A stretch of DNA of 64,000 bases from Diphasiastrum complanatum. Taxonomy: Eukaryota > Streptophyta > Lycopodiopsida > Lycopodiales > Lycopodiaceae. Below are positions 12,050 to 23,789 of this stretch, piece by piece. The DNA lies in contig CM055097.1 of assembly GCA_029204225.1 (NCBI GenBank), forward strand, positions 67,556,972 to 67,620,971, given 5' to 3'. The notes beneath the pieces are model-generated. The model saw only the letters and a program-made list of their open reading frames with translations. It did no database searches and was not told the DNA's origin. Both the position numbers and the translations under genes were made by a program. The stretch's first letter is position 1. Every line of letters starts with the position of its first letter.

Positions 12050-14650
12050 ATGTCAAGTAGTTCTACCTCTTCTATTCCAATAGTTGTAACTCAATACATT
12101 ACAACAAGCGCATCATCTTCATCTGATATTCCCAATGAAAGTTTTTTTATAAAGCCACTCCTAATTCTCAGCATATTTTTATAAATGATGTGGCATCATC
12201 ATCATTTACCTGTTCATCTTTTGAAATTCCTGACGCAAGTACTTTTCAAGAAATGATGCCTGTAACTCAACTTGTGTCAAATCTTTTGACCTCGTCCTCC
12301 TCTTCAGATACAGGCTCTGCACAATTCGAACATTGTTCTTTTGAACAAGTTGAATCATTGAGTGATGAGTCAAAAGCTTCAATTCACTCAGTTACTGATT
12401 CTAGTAAATCAACAGATCCACGTAAGTCTGTTGATCCGCAACGTTCAAGCTTTTCTCATGTTTGTAGGAGACCTTTTCAAAGTGATATTCGTCGTGTTAA
12501 ATCTAGAAGAGCTATATTCGTTGAAAATCTAGAGCCTTTTGAGGGTCCAATACATCCTTAGGTTGGAGCCAGAATTCCGAGTCATGAAATTCTAACACCT
12601 TCTCAACTAGTTCAAGCACCTACTAGTGTCACAGGTTCAGTTTATAGATCAGACTTCAAACAAAAAGAAAAATACAAGAGAGACTTGAGATCCTCACCTG
12701 ATTTAATGAATCGTCAAAAACAGTTGATTACAAAATATGAGATTTGAAAGGTACGGAATATTATTTGTTGTTTATCTTGTTGTTTGCAAAAGCTGAGTAT
12801 CAGAAAAATTGAAGAATTAAGATCAAACTTCTTTTTACAAAGTAAGGATGAGAGAAATTACTATTTGTGTGCAATAGTGAGGCCGGATAAAAACTCATTT
12901 TCGTACTTTTTAAATGTTTTGGAGGTTTGTCGCAAAGCTTACAAAGCAGTTCATGCAATCGGAAACTCACGGCTTCAACGAATGCATGCACAACTTCAGA
13001 AAGACCCAACATTACGGGGATCCTTACAGGGTCAAACTGTTTCTCCAGATGCTTTAAATGCAACTGCTTGACTAAAGCATTTCATAGATGTGCATGGAGA
13101 GAAATTGCCTAATTCATTATATTTTCACTTGCCGGATAATTTTACAAAAAGAAATATTCTTGATGTACAAAGAGTTTGCCAAAACCAAAAATGTTCCCTA
13201 TTTGAGTTACTCATATTTTTTTAGAATTTGAAAAATAGATTTTGGACTGGTAAAGATTCCCCAAAAATCACGAATGATAGTATGCTCCACTTGCGAGTTG
13301 TTTAAGTCTGCAAAACAACTTGCAAAGACCAATGATGAGAAAGATAAATATTAATCAAATTTGTCATTCATTTTAATACTTTTCGTTTTGAAAAAATAGA
13401 AGTTGCAATCTTTTTTAATATCATTATGGTATGATCTTTACTCTATTAAATAAGTGAATCATTGTATTTTAAGTGGATGCTGCAAAAGCTCTTCAACTAA
13501 ATAGAGATCAACAAACAGTTGAAAGACAAAAGTTGGCCAAGCATCAAAAGAAATGTTTGGAATGTCCACAAAAATATTTGGGCCTTGTTATTGATGGCCT
13601 AGATCAGAAAAAACAATGTTGCCTCATTTTATCAGAGTGTCTAAAAATTTGAATGAGGCAGATTTTATTCAGGTTCATCTTGTTGGAGCACTTGTGTTTA
13701 ATGGCACTTTGGAGTCCAAGGTCTTTTCTAATTATCCCAATGTTCGAAATGATCCAAATTTGACGATCACCATTGTACATAAGATATTTTGCGAATTTGG
13801 TGAAAATCTTTCAGAAATACTTTATTTGCAGTTTGACAACACTGCTAGGGAAAATAAAAACCAAACTGTTTTGGCATACTTGTCCATGCTAGTGGAGAAA
13901 AAAAAATTCAAAAAAGTAAAAAATAGGATTTTTGTTGGTAGGACATACCCACGATCAAATTGATCAAATGTTTAGTTGCCTTTCTAAGAGGTTGAGATGC
14001 AAGAAAGCATTTTCTTTACCAGTGCTTCAAAGCATTGTTGAGGAATCGTATGTGCCAAAGCCAAACGTGTCATTAATCAGACACACATATGATTTTCGTG
14101 ATTATGTTAAGGCATCCAATGAAACAGAGCGATGCGTAGCTAATATTAATGATATTAGCTTTCAGCACCAGTTTAAAATCAAATGTAATGAATCAAGCAT
14201 TATACTATTATGGGGCAAACTATTTTCAAATTCAATTTCATGGCTACCTCTTGAAGGAGTTCGATTTTTGCTTAACATTCCATCGACTCAAATCAAGCTT
14301 GTTGTGTTGTCCCCCTTGAAGTCCTTGCTAGAAGAACAAAAGGCGCAAAGAGAACATTTTGAGATTGATCCATTTGCCTCAGTAATTTTTTTGGAATCAA
14401 GTATTCAAGCAGCTTATCATTTTTTTGATGAGTTTGATCAGCATTGGTGGATGGACTTTTTCGAGGAACAAAAAATCAGTTTGCTCAATCTTGAACATAC
14501 ATCAACAACTGAAGAATTTCATTGGCCTCATAAATTAGGAACATCAACTACAACTGTCGAACCTTCAAATCTTCCTCGAGATAATAATTTCTTGCAGCTT
14601 GTGCAAGGTGAGAAACATGAAATTTATGTGGGTTCAAGGAAGAATAGGCA
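12050..14650 (+). pseudogene. DUF7869-type transposase-like gene, frameshifted
   Basis: A plus-strand gene in pieces. 12,050-12,560 is Ser/Thr-rich with repeated ASSSS and DIP words in two frames. 12,784-13,070 carries VCRKAYKAVHAIGNSRLQRM, the helix that precedes the core in this family. About 13,282-13,360 has a CSTCELFKSAKQL zinc-binding-like motif. 13,560-13,962 has KYLGLVIDGLDQKK, then LQFDNTARENKN. 13,932-14,650 has LVGHTHDQIDQMFSCLSKRL. The three acidic or His motifs (DGLDQ, DNTARENKN, GHTHDQID) look like an RNase-H-fold transposase core; I recall this set from proteins labelled DUF7869 in InterPro, and no search was run. Shifts of one base in A-runs near 13,611 and 13,905 break the frame, and 13,370-13,473 may be an intron. 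No terminal inverted repeats were found. Confidence 0.65.
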
Positions 14651-14654
14651 AAGT

Positions 14655-17373
14655 GTAGATCTTTTGTCTGTAGCTAAGATAGTCGATACGGGCATGTCAA
14701 TAACCTTCACGGAGAACTCTTGTAAACTGTTCGAGAAAGATTCCTGATAACCTGGTTGCTAAAGACAGCAGAGAAGGAAATTTGTATCACCTGAACATTT
14801 GAACAAGAATTGAACAAGTCAATCAAACTCAAGAATCAGCAGATGTACTGTGGCACAAAAGGCTATGTCATATGAACATGGAAGCCTTGTACCAAGCCAA
14901 TAAAAGTCAGAGAATTCAAGGAGTCGAAATCAAAAGTAGAGATATTCGAACTACCTGTGAATCTTGTCTTAAAGGCAAGATGACTAGAACACATTTCAGT
15001 AAGGATGTTTATAAAGCAACTAAGGTGCTTGAAATTGTGCATTCAGATATTTGTGGACCATTCAGAGTATTGTCATTGGGTGATGCAAAGTACTTCATTA
15101 CATTTATTGATGACTTTAGCAAGTTCGCTGTAGTATACTTTATTTGTACCAAATTTGAAGCTTTCGAGAAATTCGTTGAGTATATGAATTGGGTTGAGAA
15201 GCAGAGAGGCAATAAGCTGAAGCAAATTCGCACAGATCGTGGAGGTGAGTACATTTCTAACGAATTCATAGCTTACTATACTGATCAAGGTATTATGCAC
15301 ACGAAGACTGCATCTTACACACCTCAGCACAATGGAATAGCTAAACGAAAAAATCGTACACTGATGGAAGCTACAAAGGGTGTATGATGGCTCATGCGAA
15401 AGCACCAAAACAGTTGTGGGCAGAAGCAGTGGCTACATCAAATTATCCTCAAAATCGTATTCTAAAATCTCGAATACCAGCTAAAACTCCTCATGAGATA
15501 TGGTGGAATTCGAAGCCAAATCTTGCACATATTTGGACATTTGGATGCGCAATGTATATGCACATACTAGATAAGCTGAGAAAGAAACTCGATAAAAAGA
15601 TAGAACAAGGTTTTTTGGTAGGATTCGAGTTACATTCGTCATATTATCGTGTTTATGTACCCGAAACTGGCAAAATAAAAGTTGTTCAAGATGTTAAGTT
15701 TGATGAGACAAAATACATAGCAGACAATGATCTAGTCGGCTATGAAATTCTCAAAAATTATTATGAGCTGCCAATGACAACAGTTAAAAAACAAGCAGAA
15801 GATGAAAGAGAGTTACCAGATCCAGAGGGAAGTCAAGATCGAGTGTCTGACAGACTTGAATCGCCAGCTCGAATTCCAGCAGAAAAGCTCAAATCAGAAT
15901 CGAACTCGAAACCACCTGCGAGAAGATCAGACAGACAATGAAAACCACCAGAAAAATATGGTCAGGATGTTTTTAATATGGCCATCGAATTTTGTGGAGA
16001 ACCTCAAACATTCGAGGAAGCTGTAGATGGACCAGATAAAGTTCGCTGGATTCGATACTTTCTCACCGGTAGTCAAACATACATCAATTCGCTTGTTATT
16101 TACGTATGCAGTGGCTCATGATCTAAAAATCCATATTAAGGATGAGAAAACTGCTTTCCTGCATGCAGAATTAGAAGAAGACTTATTCATGGACCAACCA
16201 CTTGGTTTTGTAAGCCAAGAATATCCAAAATATGGATGTCACATGAATAAAAACATTTATGGTCTCAAACAAGCTGTGAGACAATGATATAGAAAGAAGG
16301 ACAAAGCACTACGTTCCATAGGCTTCAAACCTCTATTTGCTGAATCAAATGTCTATATCAAGCATGTCCAAAATGAAATAATCATTCTAGCTGTTTATGT
16401 TGATGACATGCTTATCTTCTCAAGAAGAGATAAGTTAATTTCAGATGTCAAAAGAGACATTTCTAAAATATTTGATATCGCTGACCTAGGAGAAGCTAAA
16501 ATCTATCTAGGCTTGCAGATCGTGAGAGACTTTGAAGGTGGTAAGTTGTATCTTCATCAACAAAAGTACACTCAAAAGATCATTGAAGACTTCAACATGC
16601 TCGAATGCAAAGGTGTGCATACTCCCATGATACCTGGAACAATACTGAGCAAGGCAGGTTGTCTGCAGACTCTTGAGGAAGAGGAATGAATGGCCAAAAC
16701 ACCCTATCGTAGGCTAATTGGATCATTGTTATATCTAGCAAACAACACCAGACTTGATATAGCGTTTGTAGTATACAGGTTGAGCCAATATAATCAGAAC
16801 CCATGATCGTTACATTGGAAGTTGGCAAAGAGAGTACTACAATATCTCTAGAAAACAAAAGACTATGGATTGTGTTATTCGAAGAAAGTTGGACTTCACA
16901 TCGAATCTTACAGTGATGCAAGTTGGGAATCCATGAAAGATGATAACAAAAGTATTTCAGGAGGTTGTACTCTAGCATCTGGCGCAGCCATACTCTAGAT
17001 TAGCAAGAAGCAAACAACAATAGCTCAATCTTCTTGTGAAGCAGAATATGTAGCAGCAGCCAGGATGGCAAATGAGCTGATCTAGATTAAACAAATATTG
17101 GAAGGATTTGATGAATCTAGTTCTGAACCTTATGTTTTGTTAATGGATAACACTTCAACAATCTATCTTACGAAAGATCCTGTATCTCACTCAAAAGCGA
17201 AGCACATAGCTATCAAGTATCATGTGATTCGGGACTTAGTCGAGAAGAAGATACTGAAGACAGTCTTTATAGCCATAGAGGAAATGACAGTTGATATCTT
17301 TACAAAGCCACTAAGTAAAGCTTTGTTCGAGAAACAACGAAGAAGATTGGGGTTAATCCAATTGCCACTTTGA
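14655..17373 (+). mobile_element. Ty1/copia family B, protease end to RNase H
   Basis: The sequence picks up inside copia at LLSVAKIVDTGMS (about 14,660), the end of the protease region. The pre-integrase zinc finger follows (about 14,850-14,965, ending CESCLKGKMTR). Integrase has FITFIDDFSKF (about 15,095), IRTDRGGEY (about 15,230) and YTPQHNGIAKRKN. RT has DEKTAFLHAELEEDLFM (about 16,140), NIYGLKQAV and LAVYVDDMLIFSRR (about 16,390). RNase H has AEYVAAARMANE and KHIAIKYHVIRD and stops at 17,371-17,373. A TGA at 16,286 and TAG codons near 16,996 and 17,083 fall where this family usually has Trp or Gln. A one-base overlap shift occurs at 15,384. The 5' part is missing and replaced by the transposase-like locus. 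A second copy is at 26.65-28.48 kb. Confidence 0.92.
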
Positions 17374-17381
17374 GAGGGAGC

Positions 17382-18030
17382 TGTAGAACAACTGATTAGA
17401 CAGATCTTGATTCTACCAACAAAGCGCGCAGTTTACTTGACAACAGATGAGAAAGAAACGAACGTGAACTTGAAACATTTCTATTCGTGACCAACTCGAA
17501 AGAATTCGTGAAATTTGTCTTGCAGTCAACTCGAAAAATTCGCGAAACAGATTCTTGTGGAAGTTCGTGGCTTTCTTGTTGAAGCTCAAAAGATTCGCGA
17601 ACAGAATTTTGTCGCGAAACTTTCTATTTCTTGTTCAAGGCTCAGATGTTGTGAAATTGTCGCGAACAATTCGCGAAATCTTTTGGACTGCTCTTCAAGC
17701 TCACCTATCGCGAAACTATCTCGAACAATTTGCGAAATATTCTAGATTTTTTCTTCAAGCTCAAGAATTGTCATCTGTCGCAAACAATTCGTGAAAGACA
17801 AAAATGTCACAAAGAGACAAGTGTCCGAGTTTCATGTCAAGCGGAGCTCTACATCAAAGATCTTACAAAGTTTTTAAAAGCAGTATTGATCGAATTTTCT
17901 AGAATTCTTCAATATCGAATCGACTCGAAAATTCTATATTTTTTGAGTTAGTATATATTTTCGAGTTATTATTTTCCGAGTCATTGTACATTTTTTGATA
18001 CTTGTAAATTTCGATCATGTCTGACCCAAC
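17382..18030 (+). mobile_element. 3' LTR of copia family B
   Basis: It follows a GAGAGGGAGC purine tract and starts TGTAGAACAACTGATTAGAC at 17,382, just after the RNase H stop. The reverse complement of the same sequence starts at 28,482 in the second copy, which fixes the LTR start. Similarity runs to about 17,825; beyond that the two copies differ and the end is uncertain. The U3-like part is built of degenerate units of about 60-70 bp, each with the palindrome TTCGCGAA or a variant and a TTCAAGCTCA word. Confidence 0.8.
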
Positions 18031-18039
18031 GACTTTGCG

Positions 18040-20780
18040 TTGACGGTCCGCCCACTTTGACGTACATGCTCAAAAAGATGAAACATTTCATTGCTACAAA
18101 GACTAAGGTTGAAGTAACAACATATTGTAATAATATTATTATTTTTTTATTTGAAAGATTTCCAAATTATTGTGAGATATCACAATCCAACTTGACTATA
18201 TGATTTTGGACTTGTAAACTCTTTTGGTTTCTTTTAACGTGAAGGTGACCTACAGAACTTAACTGTTAGAATGTATACAACATTTGTAGTGAGGGTAGGC
18301 ACTAATTCTAGTAAAATGGCTTGAAAGAGAAGGAAGTAATGCCTTCATGGCCCCAAATAGTAAGCAACATTGAACTCACTTTTCCAAAGAACATGTAGTA
18401 GGTCCTTATGAATCTGAGAGAGAAACTTCAACAACATGACCTCAAAGAAAAGGGTTTCAAACTTCAATCATATTCGTATGTGTCCATAAGGGGACTCAAC
18501 TTGGGTGGGAAAGCCCACAATCCAAGTTCTTATTTCTCGCCTTACAAATTCTTGTATACAATTTCATATAGAGAATTTCTTAGATGTTATTTTAAGTATT
18601 AGGAATGAATATAGTTTAGATTGCATAAACTCACCTATCATTTGAAAAGAAAACACGTTTGAACTTGTTTAGGATCTAGAGTAGCTTGAAATGAATTCTC
18701 AAGAAGAGGGTTCAATCACTTCACCCAAATCAAGGCATCAAAAGTATTTTCACTAATTGATACATCTATTTTGTCATTCCAAATGGAAGGCACACCATAC
18801 ATATAGTGACAAATTCTAACTAGCCATGACAATCTAATCTCATGATTATGACAAACATATCACATATTTACTTCTAAATTACACCCACTAAAAGTTGATA
18901 GTAGCATAGTTCCTAGCTATTACTTGAAAATAATGCCCATTCACTCTTATGTATGATATGGATTAGCTTGAAATAAGATTTCAATGAAATAAGATTTCAA
19001 GAAGAATATTCATCACTTTAAAATCAAATTAAAGCTTTGAAAGCCTTTACATTAATAGATATATCTATTCCATCATTTCAGTTGGATGCCATGCCATGCA
19101 TATGGTGACAAATGTTTACTGGTCATGACAATTTAGGCTTATGATAATGAGATTTGAATTCCTTTAAAATGTTGTGATAGCTCTAGTTGAGTAATTTTCA
19201 CATTATATTTTAAACAAAGATCTTTCCACGAACTTCCCTACTTAAAGCATTGTGTCTTATTTGTCAATTATGCATGAGTGATATGTTGACTACATCTATT
19301 TGAGAACTTATCTAGTGAAGATGTGATTTGGGCCAATGATTTACCATGTTTGAAGTGATTAAAGAAAGTCCCCCTCTCATCAGGTGATGCCTAAGAACAA
19401 ACTTGCAAGAGTCAAAATTCTTATTGACTTTTTCCTCTAAACTTCTGTCATGATGTTCTTAGACATTATATGGCAATTGCCTTGATGCCACATGTTTGAT
19501 ATTTACCAAATTACTTTTGAGATATGCATGGTAGTTTATCCCAATATAATATTCACTAATAATAATGACATAAAATATGTTTGGTGCCTCATTAATAGTA
19601 ATTTTAATTGTACAATAAAATTTGGAGATATCAAGTGAATAACTTGAGCTCCATTTGTAACTAAAGATGGTAATGCATAGCTACCCAATGTATTGTTGTA
19701 ATGTGAATTCATTGACAATGGATAACTTATAATTTCATATTGGATGCAACTTAAGATGCTTATTTGTACACAATCATCACTCATTTTGCACATCAATCAA
19801 TCAATTAGTCAATGTTTTGTTTCATATAATACTATATTTCTAAGCTGTAATAGTATGATGGCTATGCCACTTCCACCAAGTCCAATGGTTTTGTATCTAT
19901 TCAATTACTCCACAACCATTGCATAATGCATCCAACTCCACTAAACCTTGTTCATGGTTTTACTTTATGATGTTGAGATCATCATTGGTTTGGAGAATAT
20001 GTTTTCTACTTGACATAATCTTTTCTCTCAATGTTTGAATATCCTTATTCTTATTCTTATTCTTATGCAATTCTTGTTTAATAATGAGCCTTTTCCTAAA
20101 AACATGAAGACGTATATGACCAAAAGTCTAGCAGTGAATGAGAGACACCGTCTTTTAGAATATTTAACCAAAAACAATCTATATACATAAAAAAATTTCA
20201 CCCTTTGTTTCATGTTAAGTTAGCCTTGATTCAACTAATTGGCTATCCAACATCCTTCTCCTTCCCTTATGGTCAATAGGTAGAAATATTAGCTTCCTTT
20301 TAAAATGGTTAACAAGATGAGATTTTTTTTTGGTAGCTCGGGATATTTCAAATATGTTGACTTGATGATTTGAATAATTAGATTATGATTTACTCTACTC
20401 AACAAACTCTACCATATTGTTCTCTTCAATAAAAATTTATAATTGTCAAACTACTTGCTTGATGAGACAAATTTAAGTAGTGTGAAATATTCAATTACAT
20501 TCTAAAAAATTTGCACTCATCAAACAAAATAATTGCATCATAAGCAACTAGTTTCACCCACTAAATATGCTTTCTCTTCCTTTCGTTCGTACTTCTCTAT
20601 TTCGTCTCCATATCAAAGAGCCATTGAAACATGTGGACTAACCGATTTATGGTCATCTTTATGAGTGGCTAGTAATGTATTTCTAGTTCTCTTAAGAGCA
20701 AGAAATAGCTGCAACAATTTGACTTTGACAGGTTTGGCTTGTGCGCAAACAAGATGGACATATTTTTCCATACTAGGTGG
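18040..20780. other. unassigned intergenic DNA
   Basis: AT-rich, with no recognisable gene on either strand. The only structure found is the tandem duplication given separately. Short reading frames of 60-86 codons have no family resemblance. Confidence 0.5.
18665..19150. repeat. diverged tandem duplication of about 290 bp
   Basis: The stretch from about 18,670 (TAGAGTAGCTTGAAATGAAT, later TTGATACATCTATTTTGTCA and CATATAGTGACAAATT) recurs from about 18,960 (GATTAGCTTGAAATAAGATT, later ATATCTATTCCATCATTTCA and CATATGGTGACAAATG). Order and spacing are kept but the copies are well diverged. Confidence 0.7.
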
Positions 20781-20789
20781 GAATCGGCA

Positions 20790-21025
20790 AAGCAAAGCTT
20801 GATATAAGTTGTAAGGAGCATCTTAAACACCTCAGAAAGGTTTTTCGACTGCTTAGAAAGCATGAACTTCATGCTAAAAAACCTAAGTGTGAATTCTTCG
20901 TTGAAGAAATAGCTTATTTGGGTCACATTATCTCGGCAAATGGGATTAAGATGGACCCCATTAAGGTTAAAGTCATACTCAGTTGGCTGAGACCTCAGAA
21001 TATTTTAGATCTACGGGGTTTGGAC
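20790..21025 (+). mobile_element. Ty3/gypsy reverse transcriptase fragment
   Basis: HLKHLRKVFRLLRKHELHAK, then KCEFFVEEIAYLGHIISANG and DPIKVKVI match the conserved palm and connection segment of plant gypsy RT. Only about 80 codons remain. Flanks are not gypsy-like, so this is an isolated scrap. Confidence 0.85.
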
Positions 21026-21029
21026 CTAC

Positions 21030-22200
21030 TATAAAAGGATGTCACTCGTGGAGAGAGTCATCTTCTCTCTTCTCTATCTCATTTCATGCTTATACATGGT
21101 TCTCTTGGGTTCTACTATCCATTGGTGCACTATCTTGGTGATTGCTTGCAATTCTATGTGTAGAATGATCTATATTTGCTATTCTTGGATCCACACGTGT
21201 GAAATACAGTAGTTGCTGGTTTTGTACGGACAGCAATAGTACATAATCATTTCATTCAAGTTTGATCAAGTTCTATTAGTGTTTGCATCTCAAATTGAAT
21301 GAAAAGAGGAGTTCATTCTTAATAGAACTAGGTTACATGAATAGATTATGTGATATGCTAAAAGAAAATTGTAAGCATCTAAAGAACCAAAAATGTAGAA
21401 ATGCCAAGATGGATAGGCTACTCATAGGTGGTGACGTTCTATGCTAAATAGTAGTGAAGTTATATTCCACAACTCCATATGAGCACATTATCAATTCAAA
21501 ACTATTGGAATGTCAAAAAATAGACACTAAATTCTAGTACAAAAGAAATAGAGAGCCGATGAGTCATCTCTCTCACCAAAAAGAAAAAAGAGACTAGATT
21601 GCTTAGCAAAGAAGAATTGTAGGAATGTTGTTTTGAAGAAAAATGATGAATTGCTTCTCTGTAATTATGTGCTTATACTACACAATTATAGTGATACTAT
21701 ATTTCAGCTCTTTCAAGCTATAAATTCTTCTACTGAAATTTGAAAAATAGCTATGACAATTACGTGACTTTGGGCTTAGACCTGACAGCTTCAATTGCAA
21801 GCAAGAATTTTTTATCAAAAATCTAAATGTTAATAAAAAAATAAGCATGAGTTCATAAAAAAAAGCTTGTAGAAAATGAGCCTAAATGTCATCTTCTAAT
21901 AGTGAGTTAAAGCATCAACATTTCAATGAAATTTGCATCAAAAGTGTCAACCTAGTTGCACAAATTGAAGCAATTCTAACCACCATAAATTGTTTGATCA
22001 ACTTGACATGAAAAGTGAAAAGGAAAAAGCCTTTATTGCCCATAATGTTAGCAGTGTGCTTTAGAACCTGACGATATATATATATATATATATATATCTC
22101 AACCTCATGCCCAAGTCAATTCAGAATGCGTCTTCAAAGCTCAAGACACATTGTGCAAATTTTCTTATTCCGTAGTATATTCAACTACCAAAGATAAAGA
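21030..22200. other. unassigned intergenic DNA
   Basis: AT-rich and no gene seen, except the short (AT)n run listed separately. A CTATAAAAGG word at about 21,030 looks like a TATA box and may belong to an LTR, but no partner was found. Confidence 0.45.
22074..22097. repeat. (AT)n microsatellite
   Basis: About 11-12 AT dinucleotides in a row. Confidence 0.95.
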
Positions 22201-23475
22201 CTTAAACTACACTCAATTCAATGAACACCAATGATACCTTTGAAATATCCAAAGCTATGATAAAGAGAGTACGAGAATTCAAAATTGCAAAGTTTAAGAT
22301 ATTCTTCATCGAAGTCATGCAACAAGTCCATCCTTTGATATGCAAATTCAAAGGATCTCAATCCCTCATATGCGCAAAATGTAATGTCAATGATGAATAT
22401 TTTCTCACATGTTCTTTTTCTATATTTGAGAGGATTTTCACTAATGTTTTATCTAGGAATTCTTGTATGTCCATCATCAAGCCCTCTACAATTTTAGACT
22501 TTATACAAGAACTTTTAATATTCATTAACATAGATTCAGTTGATTTACTTGTCAATATACAACCCAATGTCTTACCAATTGATCCATTATCTCTTATATT
22601 TTGGTTTGCAACTAATGCAGACCTGCATAGAAAGAAAAAAAATCAGAAAATAGTTTAATGTAGTAAAAAATAAATCCACTCAATTAATCAGTTGATTGAA
22701 ATTTCATGCACGGATCCTTCTATTTCAATAACCTCCTCTTGAGAAATTTTGAATATCCTTGCAAGATTGTTGCTTTCGTTTATAATTCTTAGACTTCTTT
22801 GTCAATAGTTCCACATCTTTCAATAATTTTATATTCTTCAAATGAATAGAATGCAATATTACTTGCATTTGTTCAGGTTCTACTGTAAGATCAGAAATAA
22901 CTTTTTGGAATGACTCATGATTTGTTCGAAGATTTGTATTTTCTTGCAGCAATTTTTATATTGCACACACTCCCTATCATGACAGTAAGAGGACATACAT
23001 CTGACCTGACTTTTCAAGATCTGAATCCTCTGTATTAAAAATGTATTTTTATAATTTTGTAGTCTTTCACAATATCCCAAGAAACCATTATGCCCATTAC
23101 ATATCCATATGACTAACTGAGTTATTGAGGAGAAGACAAGATGCTGTAGGGTATTAGGATCTTTAGGATACAAAGACCCATCTTTCCACATATCCAGATT
23201 TTTTTTCCTTCCTTCAGTCCAAAAATAAAAGGTCTTCAGCAAATATTGTTGATCCTTTGACTCCTCTATTCTGTAAAGGTGCCAAGTTAGAGTGAATGTC
23301 CAAATGAAGACGATACAAAATCATCATTTTTAAAAGTACAAAACTAGTCACAAGCTTCAGAGTAATCCAAACAGAAATACTACAAAAGTATTTGAATGCA
23401 AATATTTTCTTACCTGATGCAAAAACACCAATTTTGATGTTTGCTTCTGTAATGATGATTCCATCCACTTTCAAA
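22200..23475 (-). pseudogene. possible intron-containing coiled-coil locus, unidentified
   Basis: I do not recognise a family. On the minus strand several open stretches line up with splice-like sites. An open stretch (23,474-23,411) ends at a CAG/GTAAGA donor. A TTTACAG acceptor at about 23,272 leads into IEESKDQQYLLKTFYFWTEG and continues open to about 22,950. A helical, Lys/Glu-rich stretch follows in another frame (22,960-22,727; ENTNLRTNHESFQKV, LLKDVELLTKKSK), with coiled-coil character. A strong pyrimidine tract plus TATGCAG acceptor at about 22,622 precedes another open stretch to 22,358 (IVEGLMMDIQEFLDK). These could be exons of a decayed gene or gene fragment. At least one frame change is unexplained. 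Confidence 0.3.
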
Positions 23476-23478
23476 TAT

Positions 23479-23633
23479 GAAGATGGAACTCATGTTTTGA
23501 TTTCATTGTGAAGATGGTGTTGAGATTTTGATTTCAATGTCAAGATGGTGCTCATATCTGGTTTTTAATGTCTAGATGGCACTCATATTTTGTATTCAAT
23601 GTGAAAATGGTGCTCATATTAATTTCAAAAGTC
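23479..23633. repeat. five tandem 31-bp units
   Basis: Units start at 23,479, 23,510, 23,541, 23,572 and 23,603. Each follows the pattern GAAGATGGTGCTCATATTTT then GATTTCAATGT. The last is partial and diverged. Period is exactly 31 bp for the first four steps. Confidence 0.92.
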
Positions 23634-23789
23634 AAGAGAGAGAAAATTAAACTGTGGCTAGATAGAATGTAACCATTAATATAGTCAATTTGCTTAACCA
23701 TAACTGTAGACGAGCTAGTCATACCATTGGGAGTGGTGTACGCTTTGGGAGTGGTGTGGGCAAGCAAATAAAGAATATTGTTTTTTCTT

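Noticed and set aside
12190-12561. Ser-rich 123-codon frame as an independent small protein
   Set aside because: It lies in order upstream of the transposase-like motifs and its flanks carry the same Ser-rich style in another frame, so it is better read as the N-terminal part of that broken gene.
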